Assembly (NCBI RefSeq): GCF_016097555.1
Contig: NC_054704.1
Location: forward strand, 49,876,594 to 49,940,593
Source of the DNA: Gigantopelta aegis
Lineage: Eukaryota > Mollusca > Gastropoda > Neomphalida > Peltospiridae
Reading direction: 5' to 3'
DNA: 64,000 nucleotides
Shown here: positions 42,816 to 52,147 of the stretch, piece after piece
Layout: each line of letters begins with the position of its first letter
How positions within the stretch are numbered: the first letter of the stretch is position 1
Notes under the pieces: generated by a model
Told to the model about the DNA's origin: nothing
Databases searched by the model: none
The model's input: the letters and a program-made list of their open reading frames with translations, nothing else
Made by a program: the position numbers and the translations under genes

Positions 42816-45205
42816 AAAGAACATTATTTCATCTGCTAGACGTTTTTGTTTTTTACACTTAAGTATACAGGACATTGCTGCTGGATATAATCATTGAATT
42901 TCCATGTGGTCCTGGACTGGGAAACCAGTACTGAGATTTTTGGCTAAATAGGTCTGACTGATTATTTTAAGACATTTAGCACCACACCGATGGTCATATT
43001 TAGTGAAATATACTCGTCAAAAAAGAAACGCATAGGCGAAATATTCATGGAATTATCTCTTTAATTCAAAGTGGCATAATTTCGTTATTTATGATCGTAT
43101 CACAGTCAAATTTGACATGAGTATATGACAATGTTCTTGCTATGGACTAACGGCAGTGGAGGCGTTTTCGTCACTAAACAGCGTCGCACGAGGGTGCTGA
43201 AACCAGTACCTTGTGGGGCCACCAGCAGCAGCAATCACTGCGCGACATCTCCTTGGCATAGACTGAATGAGTCTCGGAATCCTAGCCCATTCTTCCTGCA
43301 GTGTATGTGACAGTTGTGGAAGCGTCTGAGGCTCTGGGTCACGCTGGCATACACATCTATCCAGTTCGTCCCATAGATGTTCAAAGGGGTTGAAATCTGG
43401 CGATCTTGATGGCCATGGCAGCACATTAATGTTCTCATTCTGTAGGAAATCCATTGTTACATGTGCCGTATGCAGCCTGGCATTGTTCTGCTGAAAGAGT
43501 TCTCTTTGTCGATCCAAATTGGGAAGCATGTGACAGCGAAGAAGTTTATCCTGGTAGCATACAGCTGTCGGGTTGCCTTGTACGAACACAAGTCCACTTC
43601 TGCCGGTGTATGAAATGGCTCCCCACATCATGACACTCCCTCCTCCGAATCTGTCAACTTGGGCGACGCAGTTGTTGGCAAAACGTTCATTGCGGCATCT
43701 GTAAACACGTTGTCATCCATCACATCGCTGTAGAAGAAAACGTGACTTATTGCTGAACCATACTCGCCGCCAGTTTTCCAAGTTCCACCCCTGTACATTT
43801 GTGCACCAGCGAACACGTAAATGTTGATGTTGACGTTGACGTCGCAGGACGGGGCCAACATATGGTCTCCTAGCCTGTAAACCAGCTTCTTGAAGTCGGT
43901 TCCGAATGGTTTGTGCAGACACCCTTCTCAAACCAGGTATGCGTCCAGCAGTGTTCGTTGCTGTGGCAGTTCGGTGATGCAAGTGCAGAACCTGGATGTA
44001 GCAATCTTATGCTGCAGTTGTTATGCGAGATCTTCCACTTTTGGGCCGGTCTTTAGCTGATTGAAACTGCTGGTACCTGTCCCAGAGACGTGAAATGGTG
44101 CTCAGATGGACGTTCATATGGCGTGCGACTGCTGACAGCGATTCACCTAATTGGAGGCGGCCTATTGCAGTGTTTCGATTCAGCAGGCTTAGGATTGGCA
44201 TCTTGTAACTCGTCTACATAGAAATGGAAATAAGGCATCATTGCGAGCATTGCAGGTTAAATACCCATTACTGCACCAATCTTTCTTACAAAAGCTGATA
44301 ATAATATTACTCTCTATTATTATATACCGTACACATTGTTTTTAAACTGTTTTTCACAGGCAGCAAGCACGTCAAGTCAGGTTTTGTAATGGGTATTCTG
44401 CGAAGCACATGGCGGGCTATGAGAGAAGAAGCGAGGACCTACCAGGGAGATGTTCAACAACAGGGCTGTGCTCTTGTCGTTGGGCCAGGTGTGTATTTCG
44501 TTTATCTGTTTAATACACCTACCTGACCTAGTTCGTAACCCTTGACAGATATTTTAGTCTACAAATATCATATGAAATATACAAAAAGTACCAACTTTAT
44601 AACACTCAAAACCTGTTCACTGATAGGACTAATGGGATCCTGTTAAATGTGTTGCTCATATTCTCACGTTGTGGTAGTTGGCTTTGTCTCTGATGTTATA
44701 TGTAACTGTCCTGAGTGCAGATATTTCAAGTAGCTGAGTTACACAGTTTATATTCCTTCCCAGCCTCCATTAACATTGTTTTTTGTAAATAATTTCAGTT
44801 TGATTTGAAGTAAGAAGAAATGTAAACGTGTTTTGGACATAACAAAACAGCACTATTTTTGCGTGCAATTTAGAAAACAATCTGTTCAGAAATAAATACT
44901 TGTAGTACACACTATAGTATGGAAACAACATTTCCAGATGGGAAGGACTATAGACAGCATGCTTAAACTGCAGTTGCTAAGCATGAAAATAAATTAATTA
45001 ATGTTATCACCCATTTGACATGCATATCTAAAAGAAATATATTTTAATGCAATAAGTTTCACCGTCTTTGTTTCCAGGTGATGTTTTGCACTACTCCCAT
45101 ATCGACCAGTCATCTACGGACCATGCACCAATCAACGAGCTGCTGAAGGCGGCTGGTGTCCAGGCAGTCAGTTTCCCAAAGGACCCAAGAGTGCAAGATT
45201 TGTGA
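35344..45205 (+). CDS. PRXL2C: Peroxiredoxin-like 2C (AhpC/TSA antioxidant domain, AAED1); 7 coding exons; CxxC lost
   Basis: Thioredoxin-fold protein of the PRXL2/FAM213 group; the biochemical role of the C member is poorly known. Exons: 35344-35541, 39452-39488, 39765-39796, 40363-40416, 41000-41108, 44360-44488, 45078-45205. They total 687 nt (228 aa plus stop; human about 226), and phases all match. Family landmarks: 'IIVFVRHFL' then 'KEYVEDFAVIP' (about residues 58-83), 'YLQEADVRLVLIGPAPY', 'DPELDLYKTLG', 'STWRAM', 'QQQGCALVVGPGDVLHYSH' and C-terminal 'HAPINELLKAAGVQAVSFP'. Vertebrate members have C-Y-T-C directly before KEY; here the four residues are D-F-I-A (70-73), so both cysteines are gone. 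Remaining cysteines are about 121, 133 and 180. Exons 2-4 are tiny (37, 32 and 54 nt). Intron 1 is filled with nested transposons, and intron 5 carries a dead Tc1-like element 70-130 bases before exon 6. The ATG follows 'caacaag' and no upstream in-frame alternative fits. Confidence 0.93.
35638..37160. mobile_element. Foldback element with CCGGTGTATCGGCGC ends and internal 104-bp tandem unit
   Basis: Left end 'tgtccggtgtatcggcgc', right end inverted 'gcgccaatacaccggaca' near 37133-37150; a second inverted block 'ggtgattcggcgca' / 'tgcgccgaatcacc' lies inside. A unit of about 104 bases ('gtccggtg...', 'cttgatattttgctgaagta', 'gttgtcggtgtttttaacga') occurs twice in tandem; the first is split by another element (35710-36179). 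No transposase seen. PRXL2C intron 1. Confidence 0.7.
35710..36179. mobile_element. 470-bp element nested in a tandem unit
   Basis: Ends 'gtctcactacacagat' and 'atctgtgtagtgagac' are perfect complements. CTTAG flanks it on both sides (35705-35709, 36180-36184). The adjacent undisrupted unit reads 'gtatgcttaggaagttg', giving the empty site. Reading the ends one base longer (GGTCTC) would give a 3-bp TTA duplication instead. Non-coding. Confidence 0.8.
37266..38093 (+). mobile_element. One arm plus centre of the Mutator-like foldback
   Basis: Starts 'TAGTTCATCAAGATTAACT' like the element at 3640. It shares 'gagcaattttgctcgg', 'ggaaaatgaaactcgg', 'cttttacttacctatctttt' and the centre 'gttgaacaagatatacc', then stops where a SINE tail begins. 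No right arm. PRXL2C intron 1. Confidence 0.75.
37839..37880. repeat. (GT)n microsatellite
   Basis: About 20 GT units inside the Mutator-like arm, at a position comparable to shorter AT/GT tracts in the copy at 3640. Confidence 0.95.
38155..38397 (+). repeat. SINE fragment (body plus tail T2)
   Basis: 'ctcgctccatccagtgcacc', 'gggatggtgcatgtaaaaga' and tail 'aaatgtgttgagtgttttgt'; head missing. PRXL2C intron 1. Confidence 0.85.
38762..39112. mobile_element. Complete MITE with AGGGCTTCTAGA ends
   Basis: Perfect 12-base inverted ends 'AGGGCTTCTAGA' and 'TCTAGAAGCCCT', 351 bp. The inside repeats 'actagcc' at least seven times, always near the arms. A truncated copy is at 7489. No clear target duplication. 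PRXL2C intron 1. Confidence 0.75.
42080..42270 (+). repeat. Diverged SINE (head B-like)
   Basis: 'gttgtttagtggtagagctt' and the body 'gtctgtgggagggtgcatat' identify a worn SINE directly before a younger one. PRXL2C intron 5. Confidence 0.55.
42274..42655 (+). repeat. tRNA-headed SINE (head A, tail T2), full length
   Basis: Head 'accggcctcggtggcgtcgt', box B 'gggttcggatccc', body 'ctatcctgcctgtgggaagc', tail 'aaatgtgttgagtgcgtcgt' then 'taaataaaac'. 'tctctttctctctg' before it and 'tttctttctctctgtg' after it may be the target duplication. One of the least worn copies here. Confidence 0.92.
42711..42816. repeat. (GT)n-(CT)n microsatellite
   Basis: A short GT run followed by more than 40 CT units with one GT interruption, directly after the SINE tail. 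Confidence 0.95.
43012..44290 (-). mobile_element. Tc1-like DNA transposon, dead, right end not recognisable
   Basis: The left end 'actcgtcaaaaaagaaacgc' has the look of a Tc1-type terminal repeat. The transposase is read on the minus strand from 44201 to 43140. No matching inverted repeat is visible between 44201 and the PRXL2C exon 6 acceptor, so the promoter-side end is lost or worn. It lies antisense inside PRXL2C intron 5. Confidence 0.8.
43140..44201 (-). pseudogene. Tc1-like transposase with two in-frame stops and lost catalytic Asp residues
   Basis: One continuous minus-strand frame of about 353 codons, close to the usual 340-350. Order: helix-turn-helix start (MPILSLLNRNTAIGRL, 'SAVARHMNVHLSTISRLW'), 'RRVSAQTIRNRLQEAGL', 'WRRVWFSNKSRF', 'DRFGGGSVMMWGAISY', 'LFQQNNARLHTAH' and 'SPDFNPFEHLWDELD'. 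Stops interrupt at 44007-44009 (TAA) and 43713-43715 (TGA, likely from CGA). The family's first Asp (FSDES) is Asn here and the second (QQDNARPH) is also Asn; only the final Glu (EHLWD) remains. These are the residues that bind the catalytic metal, so this copy could not work even without the stops. Confidence 0.88.
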
Positions 45206-45538
45206 CATTCAGTGAAAGAGAAATCTTGAGATTATACCGTCCATTTTATACTTTTATTTATTTCTGAATATTTTGAGGAAAAGATTTCCTTACATGGAAG
45301 TTACATTTTTTGCTCAATGACATTTATTGTGGTACACCACCATTCATCTTCTTTTATAATTATTACCTAAATGGGTAAATCATTTTATTTTTTAAAATAA
45401 GTATAGGGGAATGTTTCAAAGTGACTAAAGTAAAGTGATGGTCATACTTCTACAATACATACCAAATAGTAAATTCAGGTGTGTACTGCATTGTCCACAT
45501 CAAAGAAAGGGACCCTGCTTTCCATCTAGTCCGGTAAA

Positions 45539-45544
45539 AATAAA
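45539..45544 (+). promoter_or_regulatory. Candidate PRXL2C polyadenylation signal
   Basis: AATAAA about 334 bases after the stop codon, the first canonical hexamer downstream. Confidence 0.45.
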
Positions 45545-47216
45545 GTTTTTACACTAAATGGCAGAAGGATAATAGTGACGTAATGCCTTAACAGGACTTG
45601 AGGCTGGTAGGTAGTCGGTTTGCATCCTGGTACCAGCTGCAAGCAAAAGTGAGCTGATCAACTCGGTGGATTGGTTTTAAGACCACTACACCAACTTTGC
45701 TTTTGTTAACCTCTAACCTCTGTCTTAGTGCAAAGATGAGATGTGTGCAAAGGACAGCGTGATTGAACTTTAATGGGATACAAGTACGAAAATCAAGTTT
45801 AGAGAGAGATTCAGTTCTTATATGATTCACTATTCATTTAAGATGCTAGTTACTCTATAAAGTAGATGTTCCATGTAAGTGTTTCTTAAGGAAACCGTTA
45901 CAAACAGAAATGTTGAATATATTCCTTACATTATAGTTCTTTACATTTGGTAGAAACTTGGTGGGTGAAAGCTTTTTTGGTACAATATTCTCGTGTGCAG
46001 AAAGCACTAGTCTGTTCACTAAACTTCTGACAAACAATTTTTAAAATACCATGACCAGTCCTAAAGGTGATCTGTGTTTTCCCCCAGATTATGGAGCAAA
46101 TACTGGTGTTTTTCGATTAATTCTTAATTCCACATCACAATTTTGAGTGACTTTAATATAAGCATCAGCCTGTTGGCCAATCCGAAACGGCTGTACCTGA
46201 TTGTGGAATAATCATTGTATAAAACAATTTTGAGTTTCTCAAACTGTTCAAGGTGATCTTAATGGTAAAATCACTTCGTTAAATGGGACCCAGAACATTA
46301 ACGAAATGTGATTACATCATCTATCGTCTGTGTAGTTTCGAACACATAGATTCACAACTGCTATGCTTTGAATATGTCTGTCTGTACACTCAGGAATCCT
46401 CTGCCGAATAAATGTAAGGTACTGGAATTTATTGAGGTACTTTGGTTGCAATGCCAAGGGTCATTTTAGGATGGAACATTCAGTGTTGCACATGAATGTT
46501 GCCACTTTAGGTACTTTTGATTTATGGTGCGATATTTGGACATTATTATTTAAAAAATCAAATCTCTTACTGTAAATTCATGGGTGAGATATTACAGAAA
46601 TATGTATTGTGATGTAATTTGAATATTTAAAACTTCATTTTATGTGAACAATTGCATTAAATGTTGAAACACAAATGTCTAAATCAGAACTTTATGAAAT
46701 GCAGTAGTTCAAGATTGGACAAAGAAACAAAATTATGGTAATAAAAATATAATAATAAAGAAAACTAACAAAAATTGGAATTATTAAAAAAAAAATCCTG
46801 AACATGCTTTGATTATACTGGGCAGTCATTAGAAGTGATAATGGTAGTATTTTGTTATTGGTTGAATTTTGATTGGCATTGGTCTGGCTGATTAGTCCCA
46901 TTTCGGCACCCTTGATTCTGTACTGCTCAGTCATTCATTTATAAATATCAGTTATGAGATTGTAATAAATTAAGTGAATATCAATGCCATGGGGTTTGCT
47001 CAGATTCAAATGGCAGGTATATTTTGTATTACCACTCCGTGATTACTACTTTTCATGTAATATTCTGTGATATACATGTACATGTTTCTAACTAGGCAAA
47101 ACATTTGTATTGTTTTACTCTTTTGTTTTTCACTTACAAATCCGTGGATCAGTGTCTTTGTTGTGTTTGTTGTTTTAGGAGCCATCTCATTTCATCTCAT
47201 TCTATACACAGTGTAC

Positions 47217-47421
47217 AGGGCTAGCTCTGAGTGAGCAAAACATTTTGCCAAATTGTCTGTTAAACTTAAAAAATTGCAGAATTCAAAAAGTTTTTTTCTA
47301 AAAAATGTCAATTATTACATGAAATTATTTCGCCAAATTATTTTGTAAAATTAAAAAAAAAATCGCCAACTGCTTTCAGAATTCGCAATTGGTGAATTTG
47401 GTGAGTGCCAGAGCTAGCCCT
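47217..47421. mobile_element. MITE with AGGGCTAGCTCT ends
   Basis: Ends 'agggctagctctg' and 'cagagctagccct' are perfect complements; 205 bp. Internal 'cgccaactgctttcagaatt' resembles the SINE-split copy at 7990. Confidence 0.75.
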
Positions 47422-48633
47422 GATGTAGTTCAATCCATGGTGCTGAGAAAAATAAAACTTTTGCACAAAAAAGAGGAAACCGATATAAAATTATGTAGAT
47501 TAATATTATATTTTAAAAACAGCATTATGTGGTAGTGTACTATGAGAGAATTATAGTGCCATGGTGTATTCCTTGAAGATAAATGTAAAAATATGCTGGT
47601 ATACAAACCAATTAAGATTATTAAAATATTAGATCGGTCTCATTTGCTATTAACCATTGTGCTCTAATTGTATTATTATTTTGTAAGATTTTCATATAGT
47701 TGTCATACTCGCACCAAATTCAATGAAGTAGATTAGTTTAGTGATTCAAGTCCTTTGAAGTGGAAAATGACCCATTATTAGTGTCATTTTAAAATTGTTT
47801 ATTGATCATCTGCATGTAGACATTCATCCTCGAACACATTCACATTCCTACAAACATAAAGTAATACTACAAATGTTGTATGACATTAGCATTTTCTGCT
47901 GTTATATAATCAGTTATTGTGTTTTGTCTTTTTGTCTTAAAACTGTTGGAGCATTTTGTTTTAGATTTATTAAGAAAACACTTTATTGTTGGCATTCACC
48001 AATAGATATTTTATCACACGTCATTGTTTTCATCATTGGCCAGTTACTGTGTTCAGTATTTTATACAGTGTATGTTTCAGTGTTATAATATACTAGTTTA
48101 TTTTATTATCAAGGAAGGTAAAATATTATTTTGACAGTCAAAATATTAAATTGACAATTGTTCTCATTCATTCAGCCTCTGTTGACCATTTTTAACGGTA
48201 TATAGCAAACTGTCCTCTTTCTTGTTATTTTCCAAAAACAAATCTAAAAATGAAGTAAGAGTTAAAATATATGATACTTTATGCCAGCGATTGTTTTTGA
48301 CATCTTTTTTTTAAATATATATTTTACTATTTTGATTCTCATTTTCATACTACTTACTTGAATACTGGTAATATTGAAGATGGTTTTTTTCATAAATACT
48401 TTTAAAAAAAGAGAGAGAGAAAAAAGACGCTTATTACTGTAATATTTATTGTATTTTAAATACAAAAACATTTTGATCTGACTAATAACATGTTTTTGTA
48501 TATAAAGTATTTGAATAAAATAATATGTCATATTTTTTACTTAAGTTATCTGTTATTGTGGTGTACTGTTCATGATTCATCTGATAGCCGCTGGTCCGGA
48601 ATAGCCAGGTGTTCACAGTCAGTGTTATGGAGA

Positions 48634-49906
48634 GTGTATTCTCGCAAACAATCTGACTGGTTTCCATCCCATCCTATTCCATCACATTCATGTAGATTAG
48701 GTGCAAAAACCAGTCTAAAAAGAGAATGCAAGCACTCGGCCTCCCTAACATGCCTCGGACGTCATCAGTGGTTCCTGACGCCATTTGATGCAGCTCATTA
48801 ATAAGATTTGGCCACCAGAAGTGCTATAGAATGCAATCTGATTAAAATTAGCTCCACAATTACATGTGGATCTAACACCAGCCAGTTGGAGTTCATGTCC
48901 ACCAATCAAAACCTTACTTACAGAATCCTGCCAGTGATTTAAAAATAATTTGAAAACATTCCGAATTATCCTGAGGGTATACGATATGTTTCATGTGAAT
49001 TACGAATGCCTTATTTAGACCAGTAGAACTAATTTTAATCGGATTGCTAACAACACTGCGTAGTCCCCAGTGTCCAGGTAACATTTCGTCTGTAAATAAT
49101 AATTTAAATATTGACCAGGTCAGGTCAGATCATAGGGTTTTACGTGCACACTCAGAGCAAGCTGTTGTAGCGCACGCCTGTCGTGGGCACAAGAGCCGGC
49201 CTTGGCCGGCTCCTCCGTCCATAACAGGAAAGGTGGGGGAGAGGGGAAGGAGGGACCGCCTGCACTGGCAGGTGCAAGGGAGCACCAGCAGCCCGATTGA
49301 ATCGGCAGCAGGCGGGTGGGGGTGGTGGTGGTGCCAAAGAGAAAGTGGTGCGCAATTTTGATGAGGAAATTTTTGCGCAATTTTGAACGGTCGGTCGAAA
49401 GGTAAATGGTCGAGCTAGTATAGGTTTTGTATCGAGAGTAGCACGTTAGTTATAGACCTTAAATATTGACCAATCACACTTCGCCTTTTATAACGCTATT
49501 TGGGAACATACAAATTCTAAAAATATCGGGCGAGTCTATTTTAGTGGCCGCAGTACAGCGAACCATACCAGTACGTACGGGGTGGGTTATCAGTCTTCAA
49601 TTTTACATTAAAAATTATTTATTTATTTATAAAAAAAAACCAAACTAAATCAGTCTTCAGTTTTACATTACAAATTATTTATTTTATAAAATAAAACATG
49701 TTTTAAGGCATTCGTAATTCACACGAAACATGTCGTATACCCTCTGCAAGTAAGGTTTTGATTCTCGCAAACAATCTGACTGGTTTCCATCCCATCCTAT
49801 TCCATCACATTCATGTAGATTTGGTGCAAAAACCAGTCTAAACTGGCTGGTGTTAGATCCACATGTAATAGTGGAGCTAATTTTAATTAGATTGTATAGA
49901 ATGTAG
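48634..49906. repeat. Rearranged repeat block with direct and inverted copies around a GC-rich core
   Basis: Direct copies of a block starting 'attctcgcaaacaatctgac' lie at 48634-48718 and 49762-49840. 'atacgatatgtttcatgtga' (about 48978) has an inverted partner near 49720-49745. 'caatctgattaaaattagct' (48831) has inverted partners at about 49024-49047 and 49870-49905. Between them, 49160-49370 is unusually GC-rich ('agagccggccttggccggct', 'caggcgggtgggggtggtgg'). The inner unit 48831-49047 has MITE-like ends. Confidence 0.6.
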
Positions 49907-50440
49907 CTTGGTCTATCGGAGGAGAACCCCACTTTTGGTATCATCTCAAAAAAAATAAAACCCATTGGATTAAAAAAACCCAACTAAACTGCATGCTGAT
50001 TAACCAGATTAGAAGGTTTGGCCTTTTTCCTTGGGGTCATTTTGAAACTGTCATTGCCTACATATGAACAAGAAGGCACAATCGTTTATTTGTTCCATTG
50101 ACACGCAGTATAGCTAATAAAAGTTACTTTCATCAGGATTTTTGTTGTTTGGTTTGTAGTGGGGTTTTTTGGGGGGAGGTTAACCTATCTAACCCAGGTA
50201 CATCCCAGCAATAAACCGTTGGTTGCAATTGGGTGTAGGGGTTGTAATGCTGTGATTAAATATGGACCACAGCACTTACCCCATTCCATCTGAAGTGTGA
50301 TTGTTTATATTATATTGTCTGAATAATATTCTTATCTTTTATGATCAGTGCATGTAGACAAAGGTGTATGTTCCAACAGATTTATTCAATATGGAATGTC
50401 TACATGTATTTTATAATTTAATGGGGGGAATGTTCATGCC
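49907..50440. other. AT-rich spacer
   Basis: No gene, tRNA or clear repeat was recognised in this stretch. Confidence 0.35.
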
Positions 50441-50442
50441 AA

Positions 50443-50532
50443 ATATGAATATGGGGTGTCATTGAAAACGCATTTATTCATTCATTCATTCAAGTAGCGC
50501 ATGAATGAATGAATGAATGTTTAACGACACCC
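50443..50532. repeat. Head-to-head family D ends forming a hairpin
   Basis: 'ggggtgtcattgaaaacgc' with ATTC repeats is followed by AATG repeats and 'gtttaacgacacccc'. The two ends are inverted and separated by about 10 bases. Confidence 0.75.
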
Positions 50533-50965
50533 CAGCACGAAAAATACATCGGCTATTGGGTGTCAAACTATGGTAATGCAAACAAATAAAGTGATGATCA
50601 ACATCAATATAAAATTTCAAGATTTAAACAAAAACACAGTGTAAAGAACTGTACAAAAACACAAATATCACAGATCAGTGTTCGAGATTAACGGTATCCC
50701 GATATCCCGGGGATACCAGAATTTAATTTTGGATACCAGACTTCAAGAACCCAGTATCCCACTGGGATGCCATATAATACTAAATTCTCAGGTGGGATAC
50801 CAGATTTTGAAATGTTAGTATCCATTTGGGATACTGGCCAAGAAATTTAATCTCGAACACTGCAGATAGATACTGACTTTTACCCAAAACTTAATATTTT
50901 TGCTGTATTGGCCATTCTCAAAGATAATGTTACACCCCTGCACCACGGTGAGGTTACAGCACGCG
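50505..50965 (-). repeat. Family D repeat carrying an inserted MITE
   Basis: 'gtttaacgacaccccagcac' through 'gatgatcaacatcaatat' and 'gtgtaaagaactgtac', then after an insertion 'tactgacttttacccaaaac' to 'gcaccacggtgaggttacag'. It matches 59625-59946 in reverse, which lacks the insertion. Confidence 0.85.
50676..50862. mobile_element. 187-bp MITE with CAGTGTTCGAGATTAA ends and 5-bp duplication
   Basis: Ends 'CAGTGTTCGAGATTAA' and 'TTAATCTCGAACACTG' are perfect complements. CAGAT is duplicated (50671-50675, 50863-50867). The inside contains repeated 'ggataccaga' text in both directions. The uninserted relative at 59625-59946 confirms the boundaries. Confidence 0.88.
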
Positions 50966-51060
50966 CGTGCAGAAAGTTTACAGCTTTTTAATCACACGTT
51001 CTGCTTGTGTATTTGTCTTAAAACGGGTATTTGATATAATAATCATAATAATCATAATGA

Positions 51061-52147
51061 TATTACTGCATTATAACGCCCTATTTTACGGCATATTAAC
51101 GCCATAATTTACGGCGTTAATTCGCTATAATAGTGTAGGGGCATATGTATCTATAAGCAAACTTGTCAATGCTTAGTCGATGCCCACGTTGTACACACTA
51201 CCAGAAAGGTGTGTGCACCTCCTCGTTTGAGCTACACTGAACAGACCCTTTTTGACAGACACTAAATACATGTACCATTTTTTTAAACAGAAACTGCAAA
51301 TTTGTGGTTAATTTGACCAAATATGATATAACATCTAGTAGTTATATTTCACACCCACTCCCCTTTTCAAATTTCTATATCCGCCCCCGACAACAATATA
51401 ACAAATATTTACTGATGTTTTAATGTAGTTTACATGGCTTCCTTTCTTTTAACATGCTACATGCCAGTATTGTAAAGACCGTATACAGTGACACATTATT
51501 TCAATTAGCGCCTTGAACAGATTTATACTGGTGACCTTTAGTGACCTCAAAATGAACTTGATATTCGTTAGAAAAAATGGCACCATATTTTTTTCCGATT
51601 CTGTATACAATAATGATTATTAATATCATTGGTTCCAAAAATTAACATGAAATTCCCACGGGACCTATTTTAGCTACATATGCCCCTACACTATTATAGC
51701 GAATTAACGCCGTAAATTATGGCGTTAATATACCGTAAAATAGGGCGTTATAATGCAGTAATAGTGCGTTATAACGCCGTAAGAGGGCATTATAACGCTG
51801 TAATACGGCGTTATAATGCCCTATTACGGCATTAAAACGCCGTACTAAAAGTAGTGATTTATTTGTTTTGGCGGACATCAGCCACCGTATTACGGTGTGG
51901 GTAAGCATACTATAAGATTGAAACTTTTTAGTACGGTATTATAACGCCATATACAGCATTATAATGCCCTATACAGCGTTATAACGCCATATTTTACGGC
52001 ATTACAACGCTCTAATTTAGGGCGTTGTAATGCCGTAAAATAAGGCGTTATAACGCTGTATAGGGCATTATAATGCTGTATATGGCGTTATAACGCCGTA
52101 CTAAAAAGTTGTAAGTTTGTTTGGCGGAAATCAGCCACCGTAGTTTT
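51061..52147. repeat. Palindromic mosaic of GGCGTTATAACGCC-like units
   Basis: Outer inverted pair: 51061-51149 and 51675-51763, 89 bases each with a single difference by eye. Right of it, 51764-51845 is made of further gcgttataac/gccgtaata units with its own hairpin ('agggcattataacg'/'cgttataatgccct'). A second large palindrome has arms 51930-52011 and 52021-52102 with about four differences. 'ttggcggacatcagccaccg' (51868) and 'ttggcggaaatcagccaccg' (52120) are direct copies after each 'gtactaaaa'. CpG-rich against an AT-rich background. No coding frame is credible. Class unknown. Confidence 0.8.

Larger units (their letters stand above)
45206..48640. other. PRXL2C 3' flank and spacer, no gene seen
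   Basis: A candidate AATAAA for PRXL2C is at 45539-45544. 45590-45800 contains worn SINE-like text ('gcatcctggtaccagctgca', 'gaccactacaccaactttgc'). A MITE lies at 47217-47421. The rest is AT-rich with no credible exon on either strand. Confidence 0.45.

Noticed and set aside
49044-49380. Frames of 86-105 aa in the GC-rich island
   Set aside because: Length is explained by high GC; composition is Pro/Arg/Gly-rich in all frames and the region is a repeat.
51717-51908. Minus-strand frame with repeated R-Y-N-A-L motifs
   Set aside because: The repeats come from the palindromic gcgttataac units, not from a repeat protein; there are no splice or start signals.
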